Program-made: the position numbers and the translations under genes | DNA from: Methanoculleus sp. | Lineage (GTDB): Archaea > Halobacteriota > Methanomicrobia > Methanomicrobiales > Methanoculleaceae | Length of the DNA: 64,000 bases | Assembly (NCBI RefSeq): GCF_020696975.1 | Contig: NZ_JAJGBK010000032.1 | Coordinates: 124,001 to 188,000 of the forward strand | Reading direction: 5' to 3' | Part shown: one piece after another, positions 24,292-31,850 of the stretch | Layout of the letters: every line of letters begins with the position of its first letter | How positions within the stretch are numbered: the first letter of the stretch is position 1 | Notes under the pieces: model-generated | The model's database searches: none | The model's input: the letters and a program-made list of their open reading frames with translations, nothing else | What the model was told of the DNA's origin: nothing

Positions 24292-25494
24292 ATGAACTGC
24301 AAAAGGCTATGCATCATCCCGTTCACAATCTGCCTCCTCCTCTTCCCGGGAGCCGCAGCCGCGGCCGAGTTCCTCCGGCTCACCGATACCCCCGAGTTGG
24401 ACGGATTTCCCTTCTGGTCTCCCGACGGAGAGCGGATCGCGTACATCTCGTTCGACCCCGGCACCGGGGATATGACCATCCGCGTGATGGCCGCCGACGG
24501 GACCGCCGGGACGGACCTGACTCCGGGCGGGTCGCGGGACTTCTTCGTCACGAACCCCTGGTCCCCCGACGGAAAGGAGATCTTATTTATATCCGACAGA
24601 TCGGGCTCATACGACCTCTGGGTGATGAACGCCGATGGAACCGGTCCGGTGCAGGTGACCAACGGGACAAACGTCGTCCCCTGGCTGCATGGGCCGCGGG
24701 GCTACGAGGCGGAGTGGAGCCCGGACGGCAGGATGATCGCGTATACGTCGTGCCTCTTCGGAGGCGCGGATATCAGGGAGGCAACTGCCGATGAGCATGG
24801 CGGTCGCGCTTCGATGAATATCAATCTTTCAGAGATCCGTAGAGAGGCCGACATCTGGGTCGTGAACCCGGATGGCAGCGGAGGACGGGGGCTTACTTCC
24901 TCGGGCGATGCCCTGATGCCCCGATGGCATCCGGAGGGCGACAGGATCGCCTACCTCTCCCGGGCCTCCGGCACGGCCACGATCCGGGTGATGAACCTCG
25001 ATGGGTCGGGCGGGTTGCAGATAACTTCCGATGAGGAGGATGTCCTGCAGTTCTCCTGGTCTCCCGACGGACGCGAGATCCTCTATGCCGCGCTGACTCA
25101 CGGCCCCATCTCCGAGAACGTCTCGTTTGGGATCCGGGTCGTGAGCGCCGATGGAAGCAACATGCGCCGTCTGACCTCGGAAAACGTCGACAGCACACCG
25201 GTCTGGCACCCGGGCGGGGAGAAGATCGCGTTCTATTCGCAGTCCCGTCCCCCCTCTTCAGTCTGGGTGATGGACGACGAAGGCTCAGATCTGCAATCTC
25301 TTGCTCCGAGATACGACTTTCGGATGCACCAGTGGTCTCCCGACGGGCAGACGATTGCGGTGAGCGATGGAGATGATATTTATGTGGTGGTTCTGGACGA
25401 CCCGGCCGTTGCTGCGCCGGGTTTCGGGATACTCTCTGTTGTCGCGGCGCTTTCTATCTGTGCGCTTGCACTGCGGGCCGGGAGGCAGTCGTGA
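24292..25494 (+). CDS. Secreted TolB-like seven-bladed beta-propeller with PGF-CTERM anchor
   Basis: A 400-residue protein: signal peptide (residues 1-24, LLLFPGAAAAA), then seven repeats each carrying W-[SH]-P-x-G-[ERKQ]-x-I-[AL] (WSPDGERIAYIS, WSPDGKEILFIS, WSPDGRMIAYTS, WHPEGDRIAYLS, WSPDGREILYAA, WHPGGEKIAFYS, WSPDGQTIAVSD). This is a PD40/TolB propeller. The C-terminus APGFGILSVVAALSICALA plus RAGRQS is a PGF-CTERM signal: PGF, helix, basic tail. Archaeosortase A would remove it and attach the protein to lipid. The partner it binds is unknown. It follows the cysteine-rich gene by 11 bases. Confidence 0.85.
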   Translation: MNCKRLCIIPFTICLLLFPGAAAAAEFLRLTDTPELDGFPFWSPDGERIAYISFDPGTGDMTIRVMAADGTAGTDLTPGGSRDFFVTNPWSPDGKEILFISDRSGSYDLWVMNADGTGPVQVTNGTNVVPWLHGPRGYEAEWSPDGRMIAYTSCLFGGADIREATADEHGGRASMNINLSEIRREADIWVVNPDGSGGRGLTSSGDALMPRWHPEGDRIAYLSRASGTATIRVMNLDGSGGLQITSDEEDVLQFSWSPDGREILYAALTHGPISENVSFGIRVVSADGSNMRRLTSENVDSTPVWHPGGEKIAFYSQSRPPSSVWVMDDEGSDLQSLAPRYDFRMHQWSPDGQTIAVSDGDDIYVVVLDDPAVAAPGFGILSVVAALSICALALRAGRQS

Positions 25495-25728
25495 CTGTAT
25501 CAGAACGCCCCAGAGAGGCGGTGCTGAGGTCCGGCACCGGCAGGATAGTCGCGGTGGCCTCAATCGCGAAGAACTACAAGCGCGATCCCATCATCTCTTC
25601 TCCCGCACAGTCCACATCGACTACGCCCGGAGGTGAAGCCTGGAGTTGTTCGGGATCGGCGACGTGGTGCGCCCCCGGTTCCCGGCCCGAGGCGGCTTTG
25701 TCCGGGCTCAGAATCGATCGGAGAGGTC

Positions 25729-25774
25729 TGATGTGTAGACGATCGTGACAGAAAGCCCTTATAGAAGAACGTCG
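25729..25774 (+). promoter_or_regulatory. P-box promoter of the propeptide-like gene pair
   Basis: TGATGT (25729-25734), GTAGACGATCGT, GACAGAA, CTTATAG and ACGTCG (25769-25774), arms 40 bases apart. The leader to the ATG at 25835 is about 60 bases. The stretch 25495-25728 holds no gene; ACGCCCGGAGG near 25625 may be a remnant of a leader hairpin. Confidence 0.78.
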
Positions 25775-25834
25775 ACCTCTCCCGCGTGGGGACCGGGTTC
25801 GGCCGCCGGCGTCCCGCCACCGTGAGGAGACACC

Positions 25835-26440
25835 ATGAATCATACCCATATCGGAGGCATCGCCCTCCTGGTCTCTGTGATCGCCGTAGCGGCAATCGTG
25901 CTGGGTTCAGGCCCCCAGGGATCCGGGTCTCCGGCCGGGGACGAGAGCGGCCCGCCCCTGGTCGTCGGCGACGCGATGACCGTTATCGTCGCGGACGTCG
26001 CATCGCTCTCCGACCTTGCGGCCGCCGGGATCCCGGCCCCGGAGGAGCTGGATATCCCGAGGGGCATCACCCGCTACGATATCGTGACGTTCGACCACGC
26101 CGCCGTCAACGGCCGGGTGCGGGAGGGGGCACTTTCGCTCCGGATCCGCGGTGAGGACTACCGGGCCGGACTGGAGAGGATGACCTTCGATCAGATCGAC
26201 GACGGCATCGACTCCTACGAAGGGACGATTCCCGGCGCCGGGGGAAGCGACGTCCTCCTGACGACCTCGGAGAACACCCTCACCGGGAGCGTGACGCTCG
26301 GCGGGGAGACGTTCTGGATCAGGCCTGTCGAGCCGCGTATGCGTGCCGAAGGGTCGGCGTCCCCCCTGCACATGATATACAGTTCGCGGGATCTCGAGCA
26401 GCAGGTGCCTGTCCTGGTGGACCGGGGGCCGGGGCTATGA
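25835..26440 (+). CDS. Secreted protein resembling a metalloprotease propeptide, without a protease domain
   Basis: A 201-residue protein with an N-terminal helix (residues 6-25). The segment FDHAAVNGRVREGALSLRI...YEGTIPG, then SDVLLTTSENTLTGSVTLGGETFWIRPVEPR and LHMIYSSRDL resembles propeptides of reprolysin-like zinc proteases (V-x-L-x-x-x-x-G-x-x-G-x-V-x-x-x-G-x-x-Y-x-I-E-P, then HVLYR). A zinc-binding HExxH is absent and the gene ends after the propeptide, with its stop overlapping the next ATG. It could act as a free inhibitor or be a relic. The assignment is by motif and is tentative. Confidence 0.62.
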   Translation: MNHTHIGGIALLVSVIAVAAIVLGSGPQGSGSPAGDESGPPLVVGDAMTVIVADVASLSDLAAAGIPAPEELDIPRGITRYDIVTFDHAAVNGRVREGALSLRIRGEDYRAGLERMTFDQIDDGIDSYEGTIPGAGGSDVLLTTSENTLTGSVTLGGETFWIRPVEPRMRAEGSASPLHMIYSSRDLEQQVPVLVDRGPGL

Positions 26441-27309
26441 CGAGGGGCCTTCTGATCGGCGCACTTGCTCTTGCGGTCGGCTGCATACTGGTTCTCAACC
26501 CGTTGAACGCGGGTGCGGGGAGATTCTCTCTCACCGCAGAGTTCCCGGAGGTCCCGGACTCCTGCACGCTCTACCGGGTCGTCCCCGCCACCCTCACGGC
26601 CGGGGAGGTTGCGAACCGGCTCGGGCTCTCCGGGGAGGTGAGCGAGCGATCCGGTGAGTTTTATCTCATCGACACCACAAAGGACCCGGAGGAGCGGCTC
26701 ACGGTGTACGCAGACTCCGGCGCCGTGGCCTACCACATCCCCGACCGGGAACTGCCGGCCGAGATGACCCGGCAGCCGGACCTCCCGGCGGATGCGGAGG
26801 CGGAAGCAATCGCTCTTGCCTTCCTGGAGAAGACCGGCATGGCGTCGTCGGATGCCCGGGTCGTGGAGATCGCCGTCAACCAGAGGCACGAGGTCTGGAG
26901 TTCAGGCGGCGGTGAACCTGAGGTGTCGTATGATGTGACGCTCGCTGTCCGGTTCGGCCGGTCGCTCGATGGGCTGCCGGTCTACGGCGATGAGTTCGCG
27001 GTCATCCTGGGCGCCGGCGGCGATGTTGTCGGGCTCGTGAAGACCTGGCGGGAGGTGGAGCCGGCCGGAGACTTCGCTTTAAGGCCCCCGGAGGAGGCGT
27101 ATGCGGACCTCCTTGCATCACGGACCATCGGCCCTGCGGCCTACGACCGCGTCACGATCGAGAGTATCACCCTCGGCTACTGGATGGAGCCTCGCGGTGT
27201 CGTGCAGGATACGGTCCGGCCGGTCTACGCGTTCACCGGGACCGCGGTCCGGGACGGCGCTTTGGAGCCGTATGTTGGGTACGTCTCCGCCGCGAGGGAT
27301 GGGACATGA
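26437..27309 (+). CDS. Hypothetical secreted protein
   Basis: A 290-residue protein with a signal-anchor (residues 4-21). Its external part contains EAIALAFLEKTGM, VSYDVTLAVRFGRSLDGLPVYGDEFAVILGAGGDVVGLVKTW and a C-terminal VRPVYAFTG. The G-L-P-V-x-G-D-x-x-x-V-x-x-x-x-G-x-V element is seen in PepSY/YycI-like exterior domains, but I cannot assign a family with confidence. It starts on the ATGA overlap with the propeptide-like gene, so the two products are made together and may interact. Confidence 0.65.
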   Translation: MTRGLLIGALALAVGCILVLNPLNAGAGRFSLTAEFPEVPDSCTLYRVVPATLTAGEVANRLGLSGEVSERSGEFYLIDTTKDPEERLTVYADSGAVAYHIPDRELPAEMTRQPDLPADAEAEAIALAFLEKTGMASSDARVVEIAVNQRHEVWSSGGGEPEVSYDVTLAVRFGRSLDGLPVYGDEFAVILGAGGDVVGLVKTWREVEPAGDFALRPPEEAYADLLASRTIGPAAYDRVTIESITLGYWMEPRGVVQDTVRPVYAFTGTAVRDGALEPYVGYVSAARDGT

Positions 27310-27453
27310 CGCGGACGTTCCCTCTTCTCCTCGCGGCATCACGCAAAGGATAACACCCTTTTTGCAGGGATCAGATCTCGGGTGGGCTCCGGCCAGTCGG
27401 CGCCTCCCCCTGCAGCAATTCATTAATACCCCTCCGACAGAATACCAGTATCC

Positions 27454-27747
27454 ATGCAGTCCCGGGAAGAAGTCTTCGCGACTCTGCAACGGCTCAAAGG
27501 TGAGCTCTTTACGCGGTTCTCGGTCAGCCGGATCGGTATCAACGGAGCGGTCGCACGCGGCGAGCAGACCGAGGCAAGCGATATCGACATCCTTGTTGAG
27601 TTCTCCCGGCCGGTCGGTTTCTTCACCTTAATCGAACTCGAAGAATACCTCTCGCTTTGCCTCGGCGCCCCTGTCGACCTGGTTACGCCCGATGCTCTGA
27701 AACCGCTTGTCCGTGAGCAGGTAGCCGCCGAGGTCGCCTATGCCTGA
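27454..27747 (+). CDS. MNT-type minimal nucleotidyltransferase, MntA-like antitoxin
   Basis: A 97-residue protein of the pol-beta superfamily. In MntA/HepT pairs the nucleotidyltransferase AMPylates and silences a HEPN RNase toxin. The active-site block is GINGAVARGEQTEASDIDILVEF: the Asp pair D43xD45 is kept, but the usual G-S of the GSxxRGE loop is G-A (residues 31-32). The C-terminal KPLVREQVAAEVAYA is usual. ATTAATACC at 27423-27431 is about 28 bases before the ATG, implying a leaderless mRNA. The reading frame of the partner overlaps by eight bases. Confidence 0.85.
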   Translation: MQSREEVFATLQRLKGELFTRFSVSRIGINGAVARGEQTEASDIDILVEFSRPVGFFTLIELEEYLSLCLGAPVDLVTPDALKPLVREQVAAEVAYA

Positions 27748-27976
27748 ACGATCGGATATCCGCCTCCTCTGCAGCGACATAACCGAGGCCATCGAGCGCA
27801 TCCTCCTCCCGGTGACCGCCGCGAGAACCTTGTTCCTGCCGAAACTCACACAGGCGGCGAAAGAGGACGCCACCTTTGCCGTGGGGCTGACGGCGAGATC
27901 CGTGCCCCCCGGCTCCCCTAAACCCTCTTCGCTATCGTCTCGATCGCCTCGATCAGCGTCTGCTGCTGCGGCTTGA
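27740..27976 (+). pseudogene. Truncated HEPN (HepT-like) partner
   Basis: The start MPERSDIRLLCSDITEAIERIL matches the first helix of DUF86/HEPN toxins, which then continue for about 110 residues with an R-x4-6-H RNase motif. Here the similarity fades after residue 25. A fragment of the type FLPKLTQAAKEDATFAVGL is seen, then a low-complexity serine/proline tail runs into the antisense end of the regulator at 27918. No RxxxxH is present. The toxin is therefore almost surely inactive, while the antitoxin gene remains intact. Confidence 0.6.
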
Positions 27977-28403
27977 TGATAGCGACCGGGCAGTCGGCGA
28001 TCTTCTCCACGATCGGGGCAAGGATGGGTGCGCAGATGATCCCGAGCGCCCCCTCCTTGTCGGCCCGGACCGCGGCGATGATGCACTCTTCGAGCGAGTC
28101 GGCCGCGTAGCCCCGGATATGGTACTCCTTCTCGCCGATGGGGAGGTTGCGGTTGTCGATCTCGTCGAGGAGGAACCGGGCCGCGATCACCGCGATGAAA
28201 CTCTTCTCCCGGGGCTCGAGGACGTTCACGATCCGCCGGACGGTCGAGAGGCGCGGGTCCGCCCGGCCCGACGTGAGCTTGTAGAGGGTGGCGGCCGGGA
28301 TCCCAGCCCGGTCCGCGAGGTCCCGGATACTCATATCCTGCCGGGTGAGTTCCTCCTGGAGCGCCCCGGCAAAGTCGGTCTCGAAGATTCTTCTGGAGAG
28401 CAT
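27918..28403 (-). CDS. XRE-family regulator divergent from the coenzyme M operon
   Basis: A 161-residue protein. An XRE helix-turn-helix occupies residues 14-65 (LQEELTRQDMSIRDLADRAGIPAATLYKLTSGRADPRLSTVRRIVNVL), and a C-terminal domain follows (GYAADSLEECIIAAVRADKEGALGIICAPILAPIVEKI), which may bind a small ligand. It is read away from the operon at 28505-34250 and shares a 100-base AT-rich control region with it, so it probably controls coenzyme M genes. CATATATT around 28419-28426 is about 20-25 bases before the ATG, indicating a leaderless transcript. Confidence 0.82.
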   Translation of the reverse strand: MLSRRIFETDFAGALQEELTRQDMSIRDLADRAGIPAATLYKLTSGRADPRLSTVRRIVNVLEPREKSFIAVIAARFLLDEIDNRNLPIGEKEYHIRGYAADSLEECIIAAVRADKEGALGIICAPILAPIVEKIADCPVAIIKPQQQTLIEAIETIAKRV

Positions 28404-28504
28404 TGCTTTACTATTGTAGAATATATGAGATAAAATCTTCCTTTTATGGTTAAAAATAAACTGTAAAGAACAACTCTTATCTTACAGTGCGGCAACTGTT
28501 CTCC
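28404..28504. promoter_or_regulatory. Divergent control region between the XRE gene and the coenzyme M operon
   Basis: AT-rich intergenic segment. CTTTAC (28406-28411) and GTAAAG (28463-28468) form an inverted repeat flanking the minus-strand TATA (28419-28426), and CTTACAG recurs at 28481-28487. TTAAAAATAAAC at 28450-28461 is a likely TATA/BRE for the operon. The repeats are candidate binding sites of the XRE protein. Confidence 0.5.
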
Positions 28505-29284
28505 ATGGACCCTGCACCTATCCGCGAGATCACGATCCTCCCCGGCCGGAGCCGGCAGGGCGAACCGGAGCGGTTCGACGCGATCGTCATCCGACCCGGC
28601 GACACGATATCCATCGTCGGTCCCACCGGCTCGGGGAAGAGCGCTTTCATCAACGACATCGAGGTCTTCGCCCGGAACGACACCGCGACGGGCCGGACGG
28701 TCCTCGTCAACGGCGAATTCCCTCCCGAAGAGTTCGTCCGCGACCCGGCCCACAAACCCGTCGCCCTGATCACCCAGAACACCCGGTGCCTTGCGGACCT
28801 CACGGTCACGGAGTTCCTTTCGATGCACGTCCGGTCCCGGAGGATCGAGGACGACCGCATCATCGAGAGGACGATCGCCCTCGCAAACGAGTTCACAGGA
28901 GAGGCAATCCGGCCGGACGCCCGAATGACCGCGCTCTCCGGCGGGCAGACCCGGTCGCTCCTGGTGGCCGATGCGATCATGATCGCCGCGGCGCCGATCC
29001 TCCTCCTCGACGAGGTGGAGAACGCCGGGATCTTCAAGGAACGGGTGATCGAGGTTCTCCGGACCGGGGGGAAGGCAGTCGTCTTCGTCACGCACGACCC
29101 CCTGGTCTCCCTCCTCTCCGCCCGGCGGATCGTCATGCGGGACGGGGCCGTCGAGCGGGTTATCGAGCCCGGAAATCGCGAGGACGAGGCCCTCCGGGAG
29201 GCTCTCCGTCTCGACGGCATCCTCCACGGGATGCGGGAACGGATCCGGGCGGGCGACCTTATCACGGGGTCGGTCGGCTCATGA
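28505..29284 (+). CDS. Soluble ABC-type ATPase of the coenzyme M gene cluster
   Basis: A 259-residue ATPase: Walker A GPTGSGKS (residues 39-46), Q-loop LITQN, signature LSGGQTRSL, Walker B ILLLDEVENAG and switch histidine in VFVTHD. There are no membrane helices and no adjacent permease, so it is unlikely to be a classical transporter subunit; such lone ATPases often help assemble metal or sulfur centres. ATG 28505 is preferred; GTG 28487 would overlap a possible operator. It is the first gene of a six-gene operon, and its stop overlaps the next ATG. Confidence 0.8.
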   Translation: MDPAPIREITILPGRSRQGEPERFDAIVIRPGDTISIVGPTGSGKSAFINDIEVFARNDTATGRTVLVNGEFPPEEFVRDPAHKPVALITQNTRCLADLTVTEFLSMHVRSRRIEDDRIIERTIALANEFTGEAIRPDARMTALSGGQTRSLLVADAIMIAAAPILLLDEVENAGIFKERVIEVLRTGGKAVVFVTHDPLVSLLSARRIVMRDGAVERVIEPGNREDEALREALRLDGILHGMRERIRAGDLITGSVGS

Positions 29285-29988
29285 GGCTCGCCGTCATCGC
29301 CGGGCCGCCGTCCGCCGGAAAGACCGCCGTCGTGAGACAGACCGTCCGCACTCTCACGGACCGGCACCGGATCGCCTACCTCAAGATCGATGTCGTCAGG
29401 GCGTTCGAGGACGAGGAACTCGCGGCAGAGTTCGGGATACCGACACGAAAGGTCTGCTCCGGCGACCTCTGCCCGGACCACGCCGGGGTGATGGTGATGC
29501 GGGACGCCGTCGCCTGGGCCGAGGAGGAGGGCGCCGACCTCCTCCTGGTCGAGAGTGCCGGGCTCTGCCTCCGCTGTTCGCCCTACACGACGCAAGCGCT
29601 CGGGATCGTCGTCCTCTCCGCGGTCTCGGGCACGAACACGCCCCTGAAGATGGCCGCGATGCTCGCCCACGCCGACGTCGCGGTCGTGACCCGGATCGAC
29701 CTCGTCTCCCAGGCCGAGAAGGAGGTCTTCCGGGAACGTATCCGGGAGGTGAACCCCAACCTCGATATCGTCGAGACGAACGCCGTCCAGGGGACCGGTA
29801 TGCGCTACCTCCTCCGGGCTATCGAGGACCACCCGGCAATAGCCGACCCGGATACAGTCGTCCTCCGGGGTGCGCCGCCGCTTGGGGTCTGCACCGTCTG
29901 CATCGGGAAGACCGAGATCGGGTGGCAACACCACTTCGGGGTCGTCCGGAGACTCGAGGACGCCGACTACCTCTTCCGGGGGGACTGA
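29281..29988 (+). CDS. HypB/UreG-like P-loop GTPase
   Basis: A 235-residue protein: P-loop AGPPSAGKTAVV (residues 8-19), LKIDVVRAF, ESAGLCLRCSPYT and the base-recognition motif VTRIDLVSQ (in place of NKxD/TKxD). This is the HypB/UreG/CobW-type SIMIBI class, which loads metals or cofactors into enzymes. Cysteine pairs (VCSGDLC, LCLRC, VCTVC) could hold a metal or Fe-S centre. ATGA overlap with the ATPase shows coupling. In this operon it may mature the Fe-S proteins encoded downstream. Confidence 0.82.
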   Translation: MRLAVIAGPPSAGKTAVVRQTVRTLTDRHRIAYLKIDVVRAFEDEELAAEFGIPTRKVCSGDLCPDHAGVMVMRDAVAWAEEEGADLLLVESAGLCLRCSPYTTQALGIVVLSAVSGTNTPLKMAAMLAHADVAVVTRIDLVSQAEKEVFRERIREVNPNLDIVETNAVQGTGMRYLLRAIEDHPAIADPDTVVLRGAPPLGVCTVCIGKTEIGWQHHFGVVRRLEDADYLFRGD

Positions 29989-29991
29989 CCC

Positions 29992-30612
29992 GTGACGTGG
30001 AGGCCGCCCGGGAAGGACTGCGGGGCCTGTGGATCTCCAACCTGCGAGGCATTCATCGCCCTGGTCCGGCGGGGAGGAAAGAGCCTTCCCGACTGTGTCT
30101 TCTACCCCGCCGGGACCGCCGCCTCCACCGGGTCCGAAGGCGATGCCTGCTATACCGGCCGGGATGTCCTCGGCGGCGAGTACGACTTCATCCTCAACCC
30201 CCTCCCCGGCGAGGTCTCGGCCCGGAAGATCATCCTCCCCTTCCGGCCGGACCTCGTAGAGAAGTGGGAGATTGCTTCCGGGGATATCGTCGTCGGGAGG
30301 CCGGCCGGCGCGGGCTGCCCGGTCCAGCACGTCCTCGCTGTCCTCCAGGCAAATCCGGTGACCGGCCTTCTCACCTGCCTGGTCGTCGGGCCGCGTGCCT
30401 CCCGGGGCGGAGGGTTTAAGGAGATCGAGGCGTATCACATCGTTGGTTTCGAGGGGATTGCCCGGACGGTGCGGCGCGAACCTACCTTCGGGATGCGGCA
30501 ACGGTTCCTGCCCGGCCACTGCATGATGAACCTCACGCATACGGGCGTCGTGAATATGATTCTCGCACAGTCCTCGGGTCTCCGCGTGCGGGTGGAGGAT
30601 ATCAGGTTATGA
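29992..30612 (+). CDS. Fe-S cluster-binding domain protein
   Basis: A 206-residue protein. The N-terminus holds C10-x2-C13-x4-C18-x16-C35 (KDCGACGSPTCEAF...LPDCVFY), the classical four-cysteine 4Fe-4S motif seen in corrinoid/CO dehydrogenase proteins and RnfB. The remainder (VVGRPAGAGCPVQHVLAVL, TGLLTCLVVGPRA) has no family I can name. GTG 29992 is four bases after the GTPase stop. The last bases overlap the DUF39 gene as ATGA, so electron or sulfur transfer to that protein is plausible. Confidence 0.78.
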   Translation: MTWRPPGKDCGACGSPTCEAFIALVRRGGKSLPDCVFYPAGTAASTGSEGDACYTGRDVLGGEYDFILNPLPGEVSARKIILPFRPDLVEKWEIASGDIVVGRPAGAGCPVQHVLAVLQANPVTGLLTCLVVGPRASRGGGFKEIEAYHIVGFEGIARTVRREPTFGMRQRFLPGHCMMNLTHTGVVNMILAQSSGLRVRVEDIRL

Positions 30613-31850
30613 AGACGATGAGAGAGATCGACCAAAAGATCCGGAACGGTTCGGCGGTCGTCTACACCGCCGCGGAGTTCAAACAGCTCATCCGCGAGGG
30701 TGGGGAGGTCACGGCCGCAGACGTCGACGTGGTCACCACCGGGACGTGCGGGGTGATGTCGGGGACCGCAGCGATCCTCTCGGTTCCGGTCGCAGCGCCC
30801 GGGACATTCGAGCGTGCTGAACGGGCCTGGCTCAACGGGGTCCCCTGCATGCCCGGCCCCTGCCCGAACGAGCGCCTCGGGCTCGTCGACATGATCGTCT
30901 CCGGGACCGCCCACGCCGGCGCCGGCTACGGCGGCGGCCACCTCTTCCGCGATATCGTCGAGGGCCGGGAGATCGAGGTGGTGGTGGAGGCTGCCGATCG
31001 GTCGATCGAGGCGAAGGTGACCCTTGATGACTTCTCCTACGCCCGGCTCTTCACGACCCGGAGCGCTTACCGGAACTACACTGCCTACCTGAACACCCAG
31101 CCGACCCGGGTGACGACGATCTTCTCCGTCACCGGGCTCCAGGGGCCCTGCCGGGAGGCCTCGGTCAGCGGGTGCGGCGAGATCAACCCGCTCGAAAACG
31201 ACCCGCTCGGGCTTGCGATCCGGGCCGGGACGCCGGTCCTCCTGAACGGCTCGGCGGGGCTCGTGACCGGGGAGGGGACCCGGAGCACGCCTTCGCGGCC
31301 GAACCTCACAGCCATCGGTGATATGGCCGGGATGCAGCCCCGCTACATGGGAGGATTCAGGACATCTGCCGGGCCGGAGTGCATCACGAGCCTCGGGATC
31401 GCGATCCCGGTCCTGGACGACCGGCAGGTGGCGGGACTCCGCGTCCTCGACGAGGAGATCGCCCTCCCGATCGCCGATATCAACACCCGGACTGTCCTCG
31501 ACGAGGCGACCTACGCCGATGTCTGGCAGCGGCCTGAGAGGGAGGTGACTTACCGCCCGGAGTGGTGCGAGGAGTGCTCGACCTGCGCTGTTGCCGCGAT
31601 CTGCCCGACGGGCGCGTTTACCCGCGGGACCGGGATCGACCGCGACCGCTGCCTCGCCTGCACCGCCTGCCTTGGTGCCTGCCAAAACGACGCCCTCGAG
31701 GCCGGCGAGGGGTCGCTCCGGGTCCGGGGGCGGAAGGTGCCGGTCACGCTCCGCCAGTCCGGCCGGACGCTCGCGGAAGACCTCTGCCGGGACTTGAAAG
31801 AGCGGGTCCTCGATTCCCGGTTCACCTTCACCGGGGGCGGGTGGCGGTGA
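30609..31850 (+). CDS. DUF39 (HcyBio) sulfur-transfer protein fused to a ferredoxin domain
   Basis: A 413-residue protein. Residues 1-310 are a DUF39 domain (EIDQKIRNGSAVVYTAAEF, TGTCGVMSGTAAILSV, CMPGPCPNERLGLVD). Residues about 315-365 hold two 4Fe-4S motifs (CEECSTCAVAAICP and CLACTACLGAC). DUF39 proteins with a ferredoxin take part in reductive sulfur insertion, converting aspartate semialdehyde to homocysteine. Within a coenzyme M operon, a parallel role is turning sulfoacetaldehyde into coenzyme M, the last step, for which the thiol-forming enzyme is the least certain. This is inference from context. ATGA/GTGA overlaps bind it to both neighbours. Confidence 0.85.
   Translation: MKTMREIDQKIRNGSAVVYTAAEFKQLIREGGEVTAADVDVVTTGTCGVMSGTAAILSVPVAAPGTFERAERAWLNGVPCMPGPCPNERLGLVDMIVSGTAHAGAGYGGGHLFRDIVEGREIEVVVEAADRSIEAKVTLDDFSYARLFTTRSAYRNYTAYLNTQPTRVTTIFSVTGLQGPCREASVSGCGEINPLENDPLGLAIRAGTPVLLNGSAGLVTGEGTRSTPSRPNLTAIGDMAGMQPRYMGGFRTSAGPECITSLGIAIPVLDDRQVAGLRVLDEEIALPIADINTRTVLDEATYADVWQRPEREVTYRPEWCEECSTCAVAAICPTGAFTRGTGIDRDRCLACTACLGACQNDALEAGEGSLRVRGRKVPVTLRQSGRTLAEDLCRDLKERVLDSRFTFTGGGWR

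Noticed and set aside
28477-30540. Minus-strand open frame of 687 codons
   Set aside because: Antisense to the ATPase, GTPase and Fe-S genes, which have clear motifs and overlaps; the product is a charged low-complexity string.
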